From positions 1 to 64,000 of the forward strand of contig JAJDNW010000066.1 of the NCBI GenBank assembly GCA_022340465.1: a stretch of DNA of 64,000 nucleotides. Direction: 5' to 3'. Origin of the DNA: Deltaproteobacteria bacterium. GTDB taxonomy: Bacteria; Desulfobacterota; Desulfobacteria; Desulfobacterales; B30-G6. Both the position numbers and the translations under genes were made by a program. Positions 52,572 through 61,594 of the stretch are shown here, one piece after another. The first letter of the stretch is position 1, and every line of letters begins with the position of its first letter. The notes beneath the pieces are model-generated. The model was given only the letters and a program-made list of their open reading frames with translations. It was not told the origin of the DNA and did no database searches.

Positions 52572-53597
52572 ATGTCCGTGGAGACAGCCCAGCGTTATGA
52601 TTTTGAAGTCGGCATGTACCGTCCCCCGAGCGAGGGAGGCAGCCACTCCCTGCTGGTCAGGGTCACCCGCAACTGCCCGTGGAACCGCTGCGAGTTCTGC
52701 GCCATGTACAAGTCGGAAAAATTCTCCCTGCGGACACCGGCGGAAGTCAAACAGGATATCGACCATGTCGCCGCCATTTCCCGCCGGCTGCTGGGCGATG
52801 ACAAAGCACCTCCCCATGTCACCAGGGAAGCGGCCCTGCGACTCGTAAAACAGGACCCCTGGCTGGGGGGGCACTATGGATTCGACATGGTTTTCAACTG
52901 GCTGGCATCGGGCGGAAAGACAGCCTTTCTGCAGGATGCCAACAGTCTGATCATGAAAACGAACCAGCTGGTGGAAATCCTGCAGCACCTTCGCCAAACC
53001 TTCCCGTCTCTTGAAAGGGTGACCTCCTATGCCAGATCGCGAACCCTTGCCCAAAAACCCTTGCAGGAACTTGCTGCGATTCACATGGCAGGCCTCGATC
53101 GGCTGCACGTGGGGCTTGAAACCGGGGACGAGGACCTGTTGATGACTGTCAGGAAAGGCGTTACCGGTGCGGGGCACGTCAAGGGCGGTCGCAAGGCCAT
53201 GGAAGCTGGATTTCAACTGTCCGAGTACTGGATGCCCGGCTTAGGCGGCCGCGAAATGGCGGACGGCCATGCCCGCAACACGGCGGCGGTGCTGAACCGG
53301 ATCGATCCCCACTACATCCGTTCCCGCCCGTTCTTCCCGGCGCCGGGAACCCCTTTAAGCGACCGCTACGCCAGCGGTGAATTCACCCGCCAGTCGCCGC
53401 ATGAGCAGCTCATGGAGCTGAAAACCATGATGGAAGCCCTGGATGTCACATCGCGGGTCTGTTTCGACCATGCCGGCAACTACTGGACCGATCGCCGGGG
53501 TGGCCTGCTTTTCAGCCAGAGCTATGAAGGCTACAAATTTCCCGAAGAAAAGCCCCTGGTGCTGGCGCTTATCGAAGAGGGACTGGCAGCCAATTGA
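52572..53597 (+). CDS. Radical SAM protein
   Basis: 341-residue radical SAM enzyme. The cluster motif is NCPWNRCEFCAMYK, spaced Cx4Cx2C rather than the classical Cx3Cx2C. HVGLETGDEDLLMTVRKGVT is the conserved beta-strand region, and RPFFPAPGTPLSDRYASGEF lies further on. Members of this group resemble HemN-like or tRNA-modifying proteins but the substrate is unknown. GGAGG at eight bases supports the start. It is preceded by a good promoter and stands alone. Confidence 0.85.
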   Translation: MSVETAQRYDFEVGMYRPPSEGGSHSLLVRVTRNCPWNRCEFCAMYKSEKFSLRTPAEVKQDIDHVAAISRRLLGDDKAPPHVTREAALRLVKQDPWLGGHYGFDMVFNWLASGGKTAFLQDANSLIMKTNQLVEILQHLRQTFPSLERVTSYARSRTLAQKPLQELAAIHMAGLDRLHVGLETGDEDLLMTVRKGVTGAGHVKGGRKAMEAGFQLSEYWMPGLGGREMADGHARNTAAVLNRIDPHYIRSRPFFPAPGTPLSDRYASGEFTRQSPHEQLMELKTMMEALDVTSRVCFDHAGNYWTDRRGGLLFSQSYEGYKFPEEKPLVLALIEEGLAAN

Positions 53598-53720
53598 ATC
53601 GCCAACAATCGATAGCCAATCGCGAATAATGAACTGTTTTTTACCCAGTACCTATGGCAGACTTGGACGCTGGGCATTCGTTATTGGTTATTGGACATTC
53701 GCATTTACGTGTTGAAACCA
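53598..53720 (+). repeat. Low-complexity intergenic stretch (ATTCGTTATTGG units)
   Basis: Degenerate copies of ATTCGTTATTGGTTATTGGA and GCCAATCG-like units fill the gap between the radical SAM and dehydrogenase genes. No symmetrical structure or gene. Confidence 0.4.
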
Positions 53721-53743
53721 TTCTATTTCCAAGGAGGTCTTGC

Positions 53744-54619
53744 ATGAAAGTGGCATTTATCGGCATGGGCACGATGGGCGTCGGCATGGCGCTCAATATC
53801 CTCAACGGCGGCTACCCGTTGACCGTACACAACCGGACCCGTGAAAAAGAGGCCCCCGTGGTCGCTAAAGGGGCTCTGGCCGCCGGGTCGCCGGCGGAAG
53901 CCGCAGAGGATGCGGATCTGATCATCACCTGCGTCAGCGACACACCCGATGTGGAAGCGGTCCTTTTGGGTGAAAACGGCGTCATTCACGGGGCCGGCAA
54001 GGGCTCTGTCGTGATTGACATGTCCACCATCAGCCCCGCGGCAACCCGTGACATGGCCGCGGCACTGGCCGAAAAGCAGATCGACATGCTCGACGCACCG
54101 GTATCGGGCGGGTCCGAAGGCGCCCAGAAGGGGACGCTCGCCATCATGGTGGGGGGCGACCAAACCGTTTTCGATCGCGCCCTGCCGATCCTGGAAACCA
54201 TGGGGCAGACCATCACCCTCCTGGGCCCCATCGGCTCCGGGCAGGTGACCAAGGCCATCAACCAGGTGATCATCGCCGCGACCTATCTCGGGGTGGCCGA
54301 GGGCATGGCTCTGGGGCTGAAAGCCGGTTTGGACTGCAAGAAGGTGGCCCGGGCCATCAGCGGCGGCGCCGCCGGTTCCTGGGTTCTCGACAACCGGGCC
54401 GGGAATATGGTCGACAACCAATACCCCCTGGGCTTCAGGGTCAGGCTGCACCACAAAGACCTGAAAATTGCCCTCGAGGCCGCGCGGGAGCTGGGCGTTT
54501 CCATGCCGGCAACGGCCCTTGTCGACCAGGTCGAAACCGGCCTTGTCGGCAGGGGATACGGGGACGAGGACGTGTCCGCGGTGGCCCGCACGATTCGGGA
54601 GCTGTCGGGGATTCTTTAA
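53744..54619 (+). CDS. 3-hydroxyisobutyrate dehydrogenase-family NAD(P)-dependent oxidoreductase
   Basis: 291-residue beta-hydroxyacid dehydrogenase: cofactor loop FIGMGTMGVGMALNIL (residues 5-20), DAPVSGGSEGAQKGTLAIMV (substrate-binding loop), GSGQVTKAINQVIIAATYLG with the catalytic Lys, and a C-terminal helical domain. Relatives reduce 3-hydroxyisobutyrate, tartronate semialdehyde or gamma-hydroxybutyrate-like substrates. AAGGAGG is seven bases before the ATG. Stands alone. Confidence 0.92.
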   Translation: MKVAFIGMGTMGVGMALNILNGGYPLTVHNRTREKEAPVVAKGALAAGSPAEAAEDADLIITCVSDTPDVEAVLLGENGVIHGAGKGSVVIDMSTISPAATRDMAAALAEKQIDMLDAPVSGGSEGAQKGTLAIMVGGDQTVFDRALPILETMGQTITLLGPIGSGQVTKAINQVIIAATYLGVAEGMALGLKAGLDCKKVARAISGGAAGSWVLDNRAGNMVDNQYPLGFRVRLHHKDLKIALEAARELGVSMPATALVDQVETGLVGRGYGDEDVSAVARTIRELSGIL

Positions 54620-54707
54620 ATTTTCACCTGTATCTAACATTTCCGGTAAAGGAAAATCGGAAAAACCGGCGGACCCGGCCTCCCTGCTGTTGAAACGGCA
54701 TGAAAAT

Positions 54708-56063
54708 TTAAAGTAAGTTGATGGCCAGGTCGGAAAGGTCGGAACGTTCACCCTTTTCCAGGTTGATATGGGCGTAGAGCTTCTGCCCCTTCATCTTTTC
54801 GATGAGGTAGCTCAGACCGTTGGACTGACTATCCAGATAGGGATGGTCAATCTGGTGAATGTCGCCGGTGAAAACCAGCTTGGTGCCTTCCCCGGCCCTG
54901 GTGATAATGGTTTTCACCTCGTGGGGTGTCAGGTTCTGGGCTTCGTCCACAATGAAGAAGACCTTGACGATGCTCCGGCCGCGTATGTAGGAAAGCGGTG
55001 TAATGACGATTTTACCGTCCTCCAGAAGCTCTTTGATGCGGTGGGTTTGGGCGTCGCTGCCTGAAAACCTGCTCTGGATAACGGAAAGGTTGTCATAAAG
55101 GGGCTGCATGTATGGGTCGAGCTTCGAATTGATGTCCCCGGGGAGATAGCCGATGTCCTTGTTGCTCAAGGGAACGATGGGGCGGGCTACGTAAATCTGA
55201 CGGTAATAACGCTTGCTTTCGATGGATGCCGCCAGGGCCAGCAGGGTCTTGCCGGTGCCGGCCTTGCCCGACAGGGTCACCAGAGGAATTTCCCTGTTCA
55301 TCAGGGCGTTCATGGCGAACGACTGCTCTGCATTACGCGGCCGGATGCCGAAACAGGTTTTGCTTTCGATGCGCTTGATCCTGCCGTCGGCGCCGTCAAA
55401 AAAAGTCAGGGCGGATTTGCTGCCATTGCGCATGACGAGAAACTCGTTGGAGAGAGGCGGCGTCGCCAGGCTGAGCAGCGCGGCCTCCACCTCGTAAGGC
55501 GCATGATAGAGCAGATCGATGGTTGCTTCGGACACGTTCTCGATGACGCTCTTTCCCTTGTACAACCCGTCAATGTCCTTAACGTGGTCGGTGGTGTAGT
55601 CCTCGGCCAGAAGGCCTACGGACTTGGCCTTCATGCGCAGGTTCACATCCTTGGTGACCAGGAACACGTTCTGGAACGTGTTTGCCTCGGCCACGTGATA
55701 GGCGGCGTTCAGGATGCGGTGATCGGCTTTGTCCGGTGAGAAGTTGGGTTTCAATTTTTCGTGAAAGCCGCACTCGAGAAAAACAGACACCTTGCCCTTG
55801 CCCGGACCGATGCTGACGCCGCCGTTAAAAATGCCGTCTCCGGTCAGGATGTCGAGAGAGCGGATGAATTCACGGGAATTGCAGTTAATGATGTCTTTGC
55901 CTTTTTTAAATCTGTCCAGCTCTTCCAGCACCGTAATGGGCAGCACCACGTCGTGCTCGTCAAAATGGTAAATGCAGGAACTGTCGTGCAGAATGACGTT
56001 GGTGTCCAGTACGAAGATTTTTCTGGCTCGCTGTGAGATCGAGGCCGTGTTGCCGAGTGTCAT
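54708..56063 (-). CDS. phoH: PhoH family protein with N-terminal PIN domain
   Basis: 451-residue PIN-PhoH fusion (YlaK type). The PIN domain covers about residues 10-140 (KIFVLDTNVILHDSS then LPITVLEELDRFKKG), with acidic residues for RNA cleavage. The PhoH ATPase covers about 230-445 with LSGKAGTGKTLLALAAS and FFIVDEAQNLTPHE (Walker B). Such proteins are proposed RNA-unwinding ribonucleases. ATG 56063 is preferred to the upstream TTG because it begins the recognisable protein; neither has a good ribosome binding site. Confidence 0.9.
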   Translation of the reverse strand: MTLGNTASISQRARKIFVLDTNVILHDSSCIYHFDEHDVVLPITVLEELDRFKKGKDIINCNSREFIRSLDILTGDGIFNGGVSIGPGKGKVSVFLECGFHEKLKPNFSPDKADHRILNAAYHVAEANTFQNVFLVTKDVNLRMKAKSVGLLAEDYTTDHVKDIDGLYKGKSVIENVSEATIDLLYHAPYEVEAALLSLATPPLSNEFLVMRNGSKSALTFFDGADGRIKRIESKTCFGIRPRNAEQSFAMNALMNREIPLVTLSGKAGTGKTLLALAASIESKRYYRQIYVARPIVPLSNKDIGYLPGDINSKLDPYMQPLYDNLSVIQSRFSGSDAQTHRIKELLEDGKIVITPLSYIRGRSIVKVFFIVDEAQNLTPHEVKTIITRAGEGTKLVFTGDIHQIDHPYLDSQSNGLSYLIEKMKGQKLYAHINLEKGERSDLSDLAINLL

Positions 56064-56251
56064 GCCGCAACATATAGCATATAAATTGCGGTGAAGCAAC
56101 AAGATGCAGTGCTTTTCAGGTGGTCTCCGTGTTAGATTTATGTTAAGGTTCCGTTGATTCGAATTGGTGAAGGGGAGGCTTGCAAATATCGCTTTTGGTG
56201 TTTAGCATAACCTCAAGACGTCAAAACTTCAGAATTCAACGTATCGAGAAA

Positions 56252-57583
56252 ATGGACACTGAACAAACACCATTTACGGTTAAGGATATTCTCAGGACGG
56301 AAGTAGCCCCCGCCCTCGGGTGTACGGAGCCGATCGCCATCGCCCTGGCCGCGGCCGCAGCAGCATCCCTGATGGAAAAGGACGCTATCGAAGCTATTGA
56401 AATCTGGGTGGATCCTAACATCTACAAAAACGGGGTAGCCGTCGCCATCCCGGGCACGCAGGGGCACAACGGCCTCGACCTGGCAGCTGCACTGGGGGCG
56501 CTGGGGGGCGTTCCCGAACTGCGCCTCGAGGTATTGGAACCCATCGACGACCGGGTGGTTGCACGGGCGCGAAAAATGGTGCACGACGCCAGGGTGCAGG
56601 TCAATCTCCTGCAGGACCGTAAGGGGATATTCGTCAAAGCCGAGGTCAGGGGAAGCGGCAATCGGGCCGAATGTATCATCCGCGACCTGCACGACAACAT
56701 CGTTTCCCTGAAACGCAACGGCGAACCGGTGAGCGACCACCCCCTTATGCGCCACGTCGCCGGGCCGGACGGCAAGACCGAACTGCATCAGGTCGAGGCC
56801 TGGCTGAAATCGCTGCCGCTCGTCAGGCTGCTGGAACTCCTGGACGACCTCGACGGGGAGGACCTTGACTTTATCGAAAAAGGGGTCCGATTCAACCTGC
56901 GCCTGGCCGACTACGGCCTCAAACACGGTTCCGGCCTGGGGATCGGCAAAACCCTGAACCGTCTGGTCAGACAACGCATGTTGACGCTGGACATGGCACT
57001 GGCGGCGCGGATGCTCACGGCTTCCGCCTCTGACGCCAGGATGGACGGTGTCAAACTTCCGGCCATGAGCTCCGCCGGAAGCGGCAATCACGGGTTGACC
57101 GCCACCCTGCCCATATGGGCCGTCAGGGACTACGTCGAATGCGACCACAAAACGGTCCTGGAAGCCATCGGGCTCAGTCACATCATTACCGCCCATGTCA
57201 AATCCCACACCGGCAGACTCTCCGCGGTCTGCGGGTGCTCCATCGCCGCAGGCGCCGGGGCCACGGCCGGCATAAGCTACCTTCTGGGAGGAGACCGCCA
57301 CCACATTGCGGGGGCTATCACCAACCTGACCGAAGACCTGGCCGGTGTCATCTGCGACGGCGCCAAGGCCGGGTGCTCCCTCAAGCTGGCCACGGCGGCC
57401 GGCACCGCGGTTCAGGCAGCCCTTTTTTCACTCCAGGGGATCCAGGTTAAAGGCACCGACGGCATTATCTCGACATCTCCCGAAAAAACCATGGAAAACG
57501 TCGGCATCCTGAGCAGCCAGGGTATGCTCGAAACCGACCGGACCATCCTGAAGATTATGCTGGAAAAACAATTTTCCATTTGA
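56252..57583 (+). CDS. cyuA: CyuA/YhaM-type L-cysteine desulfidase (UPF0597)
   Basis: 443-residue member of the L-cysteine desulfidase/L-serine deaminase alpha-like family, which releases sulfide, pyruvate and ammonia from cysteine using a [4Fe-4S] cluster. VAPALGCTEPIAIALAAAAA is the N-terminal signature, KLPAMSSAGSGNHGLTATLP the central one, and CGCSIAAGAGATAGISYLLG with CDGAKAGCSLKLATAAGTA provides the cluster Cys residues. Length is normal. The start is set at MDTEQTP because upstream residues are non-conserved. It is divergent from PhoH. Confidence 0.93.
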   Translation: MDTEQTPFTVKDILRTEVAPALGCTEPIAIALAAAAAASLMEKDAIEAIEIWVDPNIYKNGVAVAIPGTQGHNGLDLAAALGALGGVPELRLEVLEPIDDRVVARARKMVHDARVQVNLLQDRKGIFVKAEVRGSGNRAECIIRDLHDNIVSLKRNGEPVSDHPLMRHVAGPDGKTELHQVEAWLKSLPLVRLLELLDDLDGEDLDFIEKGVRFNLRLADYGLKHGSGLGIGKTLNRLVRQRMLTLDMALAARMLTASASDARMDGVKLPAMSSAGSGNHGLTATLPIWAVRDYVECDHKTVLEAIGLSHIITAHVKSHTGRLSAVCGCSIAAGAGATAGISYLLGGDRHHIAGAITNLTEDLAGVICDGAKAGCSLKLATAAGTAVQAALFSLQGIQVKGTDGIISTSPEKTMENVGILSSQGMLETDRTILKIMLEKQFSI

Positions 57584-57619
57584 AACCTTGATTTTCCATC
57601 GAACGTCAGGGCCTGGTGA

Positions 57620-58048
57620 TCAACCCGCTGCCCCTCTTGGCGGGCTCACCATGGCCTCCCCGGATATCAGCTGGGTGCCGTCCTGGTTGTAGCAGCCGGT
57701 TGCCAGCCGTACCCGCTTTTTATCCCCGATTTTTTCCACCACCTCGACCCTGGCCGTGACGGTGTCGCCGATGCGCACCGGCGCCAAGAAGTTCAGCGTT
57801 TGTCCCATGTAGATGGTTCCAGGACCGGGAAGCTGCATGCCGATAACCGCAGAAATAAAGCCCGCCGTCAGCATGCCGTGGGCGATCCTGTTCTTGAAGA
57901 ACGTACCCTTGGCGTATTCTTCGTTGATATGGGCCGGGTTAAGGTCGCCGGAGATACCCGCGTACAGGTAGACATCCGACTCGGAAACGGTTTTCGAAAA
58001 CTCAGCCGTGTCACCGACCGCAAGCTGGTCATAGGATTTGCCTGTCAT
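57620..58048 (-). CDS. phaJ: MaoC-like (R)-specific enoyl-CoA hydratase
   Basis: 142-residue hotdog protein with the hydratase 2 motif YAGISGDLNPAHINEEYAKG, supplying the catalytic Asp and His, and RIAHGMLTAGFISAVIGMQL. It converts enoyl-CoA to (R)-3-hydroxyacyl-CoA, the monomer of PHA polymers. It lies in a run with two phasin-like genes and overlaps the upstream one by four bases (ATGA). A more distant role in fatty-acid metabolism is possible. Confidence 0.85.
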   Translation of the reverse strand: MTGKSYDQLAVGDTAEFSKTVSESDVYLYAGISGDLNPAHINEEYAKGTFFKNRIAHGMLTAGFISAVIGMQLPGPGTIYMGQTLNFLAPVRIGDTVTARVEVVEKIGDKKRVRLATGCYNQDGTQLISGEAMVSPPRGAAG

Positions 58049-58296
58049 AGGTATTCCTCCACTTTCTTGAATGCTTCGTCCACCGCTTTCTTGTATTCTT
58101 CCCGCCCCTTCTTAAAAGCCTCCACCCAGTCTTTGACGGCTTTTTTGCCTTCTTCCGGCAGCCAGGAGGCCTGATTCAACAGCGTGTTGGCCAGGGTTTC
58201 ATTCTGGTCCTGCACCATCACCATCGCATTGAAGGCGTTGTTGAAAGCCCCCTTGTTAAATTCCACCATCTGTTTGAACGCCTGCTTTTGATCCAT
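58045..58296 (-). CDS. Short phasin-like protein
   Basis: 83-residue helical protein: MDQKQAFKQMVEFNKGAFNN and AFNAMVMVQDQNETLANTLL with a basic helical end AVKDWVEAFKKGREEYKKAV. The pattern of amphipathic helices with Phe residues and the FKKGREEYKK element fit phasin proteins that coat PHA granules. It shares ATGA overlap with the hydratase gene and follows another phasin-like gene by 48 bp. AGGAGG lies before its ATG. Confidence 0.65.
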   Translation of the reverse strand: MDQKQAFKQMVEFNKGAFNNAFNAMVMVQDQNETLANTLLNQASWLPEEGKKAVKDWVEAFKKGREEYKKAVDEAFKKVEEYL

Positions 58297-58344
58297 ATCA
58301 ACCTCCTTCGTTTACTCCTTATTTTAAGTCGCCGGCCTATAAAT

Positions 58345-58617
58345 TTATTTTGCCGGTTTTGCAACGGCACACAAGCCCTCCACCTGTTTGAAACCAAAAG
58401 CCGCACCGTCCCTGAAAGCCTTGAACCCCTTTTTTCGATTGGCGCTCCACTGGTTCAGCAGTTTTTTGCCTTCTTCGGCCCCCCAGGGGGACAATTCGAC
58501 GAACGATTTGGCACTATTATCTCCAAATTCTTGATATTTTTCAAAAAAATTTACAGTGCTGTCAAATAAGGTCTTGTTCCAGTCGAGTATTTGTTTGGTA
58601 AAATCTGTATTGTTCAT
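58345..58617 (-). CDS. Phasin-like protein
   Basis: 90-residue amphipathic helical protein: MNNTDFTKQILDWNKTLFDS, VNFFEKYQEFGDNSAKSFVE, RKKGFKAFRDGAAFGFKQVE. Phe- and Lys-rich amphipathic helices fit small phasins, and the neighbouring PhaR, PhaJ and PhaC genes support the role. The start is one of two adjacent ATGs (58620 or 58617); the second is spaced better from AAGGAG. It is the first gene of the minus-strand run and divergent from phaR. Confidence 0.7.
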   Translation of the reverse strand: MNNTDFTKQILDWNKTLFDSTVNFFEKYQEFGDNSAKSFVELSPWGAEEGKKLLNQWSANRKKGFKAFRDGAAFGFKQVEGLCAVAKPAK

Positions 58618-58735
58618 CATGGACTCCTTTTTATGCCGCCTCACCGCGGCTCTTGTCGTTTTGGGCCCGAATGCATGTTCACCCGAGCCGCTTTACTTTC
58701 AAATATAGGCCGGCTTTTCAACTTGTCAATATTTT

Positions 58736-58750
58736 TTGTGCAACGCACAA
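58736..58750. promoter_or_regulatory. Candidate PhaR operator (TTGTGC-AAC-GCACAA palindrome)
   Basis: A perfect 6-bp inverted repeat around a 3-base spacer, containing TGC-N3-GCA, located in the 280-bp region between the phasin-like gene and phaR. Further TTGCAATTC words occur at about 58768 and 58836. PhaR proteins bind TGC-rich sequences, so self- and phasin regulation from this region is plausible. Confidence 0.45.
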
Positions 58751-58896
58751 TTTTCTTATGAATCTGGTTGCAATTCATATTTCAATACATATTATAAAGT
58801 TATAAAATTTCAATCGGACAATTAAGATGTTGTTTTTTGCAATTCTAAATAAAATAACATCGCAATGCAGTCAGTGTAAACAAATGGGAAAATGGT

Positions 58897-59373
58897 ATGG
58901 GTGATACAATACGCTTGAAAAAATACAGCAACCGGCGACTCTACGACACACGCAACAGCCGCTATGTGACGCTCCAGGATCTTACCGGGATGATCAAGGA
59001 CGGTCACCAGGTGGAAATCATCGACGCCTCCACCAAGGAAGACGTGACCGCCTTCATCCTGACCCAGGTCATCCTGGAGGAGGCCCGCAAAAAAAATATT
59101 CTTCTTCCGGTGCCGGTGCTGCACCTGATCATCCGGCATGGCGATGATGCCTTGAGCGATTTTTTCAACAACTATCTGCAGAAGACGATCCAGAACTACC
59201 TCGCCTATAAGAAGGTGTTCGACGATCAGTTCAGCCGGTGGCTCGACGCGGGCACCGACCTGGGAAAGAGGATGCCCAACATCATGGAGGCGCCCGCCGC
59301 CATGGAAAACATCATCCAGATGTTCATGCCATCGAGCCAGCCGAAAAAAGAAAGCGAGGATGAGGATCAATGA
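58897..59373 (+). CDS. phaR: PHA synthesis regulator PhaR
   Basis: 158-residue regulator. Its DNA-binding domain at residues 5-65 has the family motif IRLKKYSNRRLYDTRNSRYV and TLQDLTGMIKDGHQVEIIDA. A PHB-accumulation regulatory domain with LTQVILEEARKKNILLPVPV follows. The C-terminus is acidic (KKESEDEDQ). PhaR represses phasin genes and itself until PHA granules bind it. It overlaps the DUF3141 gene by ATGA, an unusual partner, and is divergent from the phasin/PhaJ genes. Confidence 0.93.
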   Translation: MGDTIRLKKYSNRRLYDTRNSRYVTLQDLTGMIKDGHQVEIIDASTKEDVTAFILTQVILEEARKKNILLPVPVLHLIIRHGDDALSDFFNNYLQKTIQNYLAYKKVFDDQFSRWLDAGTDLGKRMPNIMEAPAAMENIIQMFMPSSQPKKESEDEDQ

Positions 59374-61508
59374 ATACAAACAGCAATTTTTCAAGTTGGA
59401 TGAGCGATGCCGTTGCCTACGGCATCGATTTCTGGCAGCGCAGCGCCATCTACATGGATATCCTGCGCCAACGCGGCAACAGCTATCTGGAACACAACCG
59501 GCAGGGCATGCCGCCGGTGCTGACGTTCGATTACGAGGTCATTCTGGACGGCCGTCATCTCCAACCGGCCACCAACTACCAGCTTGCCCGTATCCAGGAC
59601 CGCAGAAACGCTGACGCAACGGCGCACGCGGGGACGGAAAAACGCAGACTGAAAAAGGCCCCGCGTGAGAATCCCGCGGGAGCGCGCCCGATCATCATCC
59701 TCGACCCCCGTGCGGGGGGAGGCCCGGGCATCGGCGGATTCAAACAGGACTCGCAGATCGGTATGGCGCTCAACCTGGGGCACCCGGTTTACTTTGTTCT
59801 GTTTACCCCGGAACCCGTCACCGGGCAAACCCTGGCGGATGTCCAGAAAACCCTGGTGCGCTTCGTCAAGACCGTGTCCGACCGGCATCCGGATGCACGC
59901 AAACCGGCGATCATCGGCAACTGTCAGGCCGGGTGGGCCGTTGCCATCCTGGGCGCCCTGGAACCGGATCAGGCGGGCCCCATCATCATGAACGGCGCCC
60001 CCCTCTCTTTCTGGGCCGGTGTGGCCGGAAAAAACCCCATGCGCTATCGGGGCGGATGGACCGGCGGCGTCTGGCTGGCCAGCCTGTGGAGCGACCTGGG
60101 AAACGGCATGTTCGACGGCGCCAGCCTTCTGGCCGGGTTTGAAGACCTGAACCTTTCCAGGACGCTGTGGGAGAAGCAATATTATCTATGGACACACATC
60201 GACACGGAGGAGGAACGCTACCTCGAGTTCGAAAAATGGTGGAACGGTTTTTTTAAACTGACCGGCAAGGAAATTCACTTCATTGTCGACGAATTGTTCA
60301 TCGGCAACCGGCTTGAAAAAGGGCAGGTTACCATGGACGGCCGCCGTGTCGACCTGCGCAGCATCCGGGGACCGATCTTTGTGTTTGCGTCCCGGGGGGA
60401 CAACATCACCCCACCCCAGCAGGCCCTGAACTGGATTCCCGCTGTCTGGGGATCGGTGGAAGAGATGCGCCGCGAAAAAAAAGTTATTATCTACATGCTC
60501 CACGAGAGCATCGGCCACCTGGGAATCTTCGTGTCCGGACCGGTCTCTAAAAAAGAGCACCGGGAAATGATCAGCAGCATCGATCAGGCCGATCTGCTCG
60601 CCCCGGGGCTCTATGAAATGATCATCTCGGAAACGGATGACGGCACGCCGTACGACGTGCGCTTCGAGGCGCGAGATATGGGCGACATCCGAGCTATCGA
60701 TGACGATGGGGACGACGAGTCGGTCTTTGGCCCCGTGGCCAGGCTTTCCACCCTCAACGACATCCTGTACCGCCTCTTCGTGCGCCCCCTGGTGCAAACC
60801 GTGATGAATGAAACCCTGGCCGAAGGCATCCGCCAGCTGCACCCTCTGAGGACATCCAAATACGGCTTTTCCGACCTCAACCCGTGGATGCAGTTCTTTA
60901 AAACACCGGCGGAGCATGCCCGCAACAACCGCCGTGCGGCAGTTGACCCGAACCGGTTCGTTGCCATGGAAAAAAAGGCCGCCGCCCATATCACCAGCAC
61001 CCTCGATTTCTTGCGGGATGCCCGGGACCTGTCCCAGGAGATCTGGTTCCAGTCCGTCTACCACAATCCTTGGCTGCAGGCAGGTTTTAGCTTCACGGGG
61101 GACGATGCAGCTGAAAACGGCGGCAGCTGCCGTGCGGAATGGGTGGAGGACCTGGCTGCAGGCGGATTCGCCGAAGCCGTCGTACGCATCATCAGCGCTC
61201 TCAGCCAGGCGGCCGGAAGTACCGACCGGCGCGTCCTGGATGCCTTTGGAGACATATTCGACAGGGATGAACGGCTGAGCCGTTTAGGACCGGAAGCGTT
61301 GACGGATGCCGTAAAAAAGCAAGCCTGTATCCTGGCCGGAGACACCGAATCCGCCATCGAGGCCCTTACCACCCTGCTGCCGGATCCTGACGACCGCCGG
61401 GCGGCTCTGGCCCTTGCCCGCGGCATCTTTCCGGAAGATGAAATCCTCGATCCACAAGTACAGGCACGTCTCGATGCCATCTCCGCAGCGATGGGCATCC
61501 CGGAATAG
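59370..61508 (+). CDS. DUF3141 PHA synthase-like alpha/beta hydrolase
   Basis: 712-residue protein of the DUF3141 family. An alpha/beta-hydrolase core covers about residues 105-400: PIIILDPRAGGGPGIGGFKQ, the nucleophile elbow G-N-C-Q-A-G with Cys185, FVFASRGDNITPPQQALNW (acid) and HESIGHLGIFVSG with a candidate His. The Cys in the elbow parallels GYCLGG of PhaC. A helical C-terminal half (about 460-712) follows. It overlaps phaR by four bases, so it is translationally coupled to it, and is located near PhaC, PhaJ and phasins. It may act in PHA polymer synthesis, chain transfer or depolymerisation; the activity is unproven. Confidence 0.85.
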   Translation: MNTNSNFSSWMSDAVAYGIDFWQRSAIYMDILRQRGNSYLEHNRQGMPPVLTFDYEVILDGRHLQPATNYQLARIQDRRNADATAHAGTEKRRLKKAPRENPAGARPIIILDPRAGGGPGIGGFKQDSQIGMALNLGHPVYFVLFTPEPVTGQTLADVQKTLVRFVKTVSDRHPDARKPAIIGNCQAGWAVAILGALEPDQAGPIIMNGAPLSFWAGVAGKNPMRYRGGWTGGVWLASLWSDLGNGMFDGASLLAGFEDLNLSRTLWEKQYYLWTHIDTEEERYLEFEKWWNGFFKLTGKEIHFIVDELFIGNRLEKGQVTMDGRRVDLRSIRGPIFVFASRGDNITPPQQALNWIPAVWGSVEEMRREKKVIIYMLHESIGHLGIFVSGPVSKKEHREMISSIDQADLLAPGLYEMIISETDDGTPYDVRFEARDMGDIRAIDDDGDDESVFGPVARLSTLNDILYRLFVRPLVQTVMNETLAEGIRQLHPLRTSKYGFSDLNPWMQFFKTPAEHARNNRRAAVDPNRFVAMEKKAAAHITSTLDFLRDARDLSQEIWFQSVYHNPWLQAGFSFTGDDAAENGGSCRAEWVEDLAAGGFAEAVVRIISALSQAAGSTDRRVLDAFGDIFDRDERLSRLGPEALTDAVKKQACILAGDTESAIEALTTLLPDPDDRRAALALARGIFPEDEILDPQVQARLDAISAAMGIPE

Positions 61509-61530
61509 AGCGGCTGCCGGAAAGACAGCC

Positions 61531-61594
61531 CGAATAGCGTCCATGGCCGCCCCGATATGTTCAAAGCGGAACATATATGTGGCAAATGCTCTAA
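61531..61594 (-). repeat. Dispersed intergenic repeat, copy D
   Basis: On the minus strand GAGCATTTGCCACATATATG (about 61574-61593) runs directly into GCTTTGAACATATCGGGGCGG at about 61547-61566 and then GGACGCTATTCGG. Here the two halves are in the same orientation, unlike copies A and B. Confidence 0.6.
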
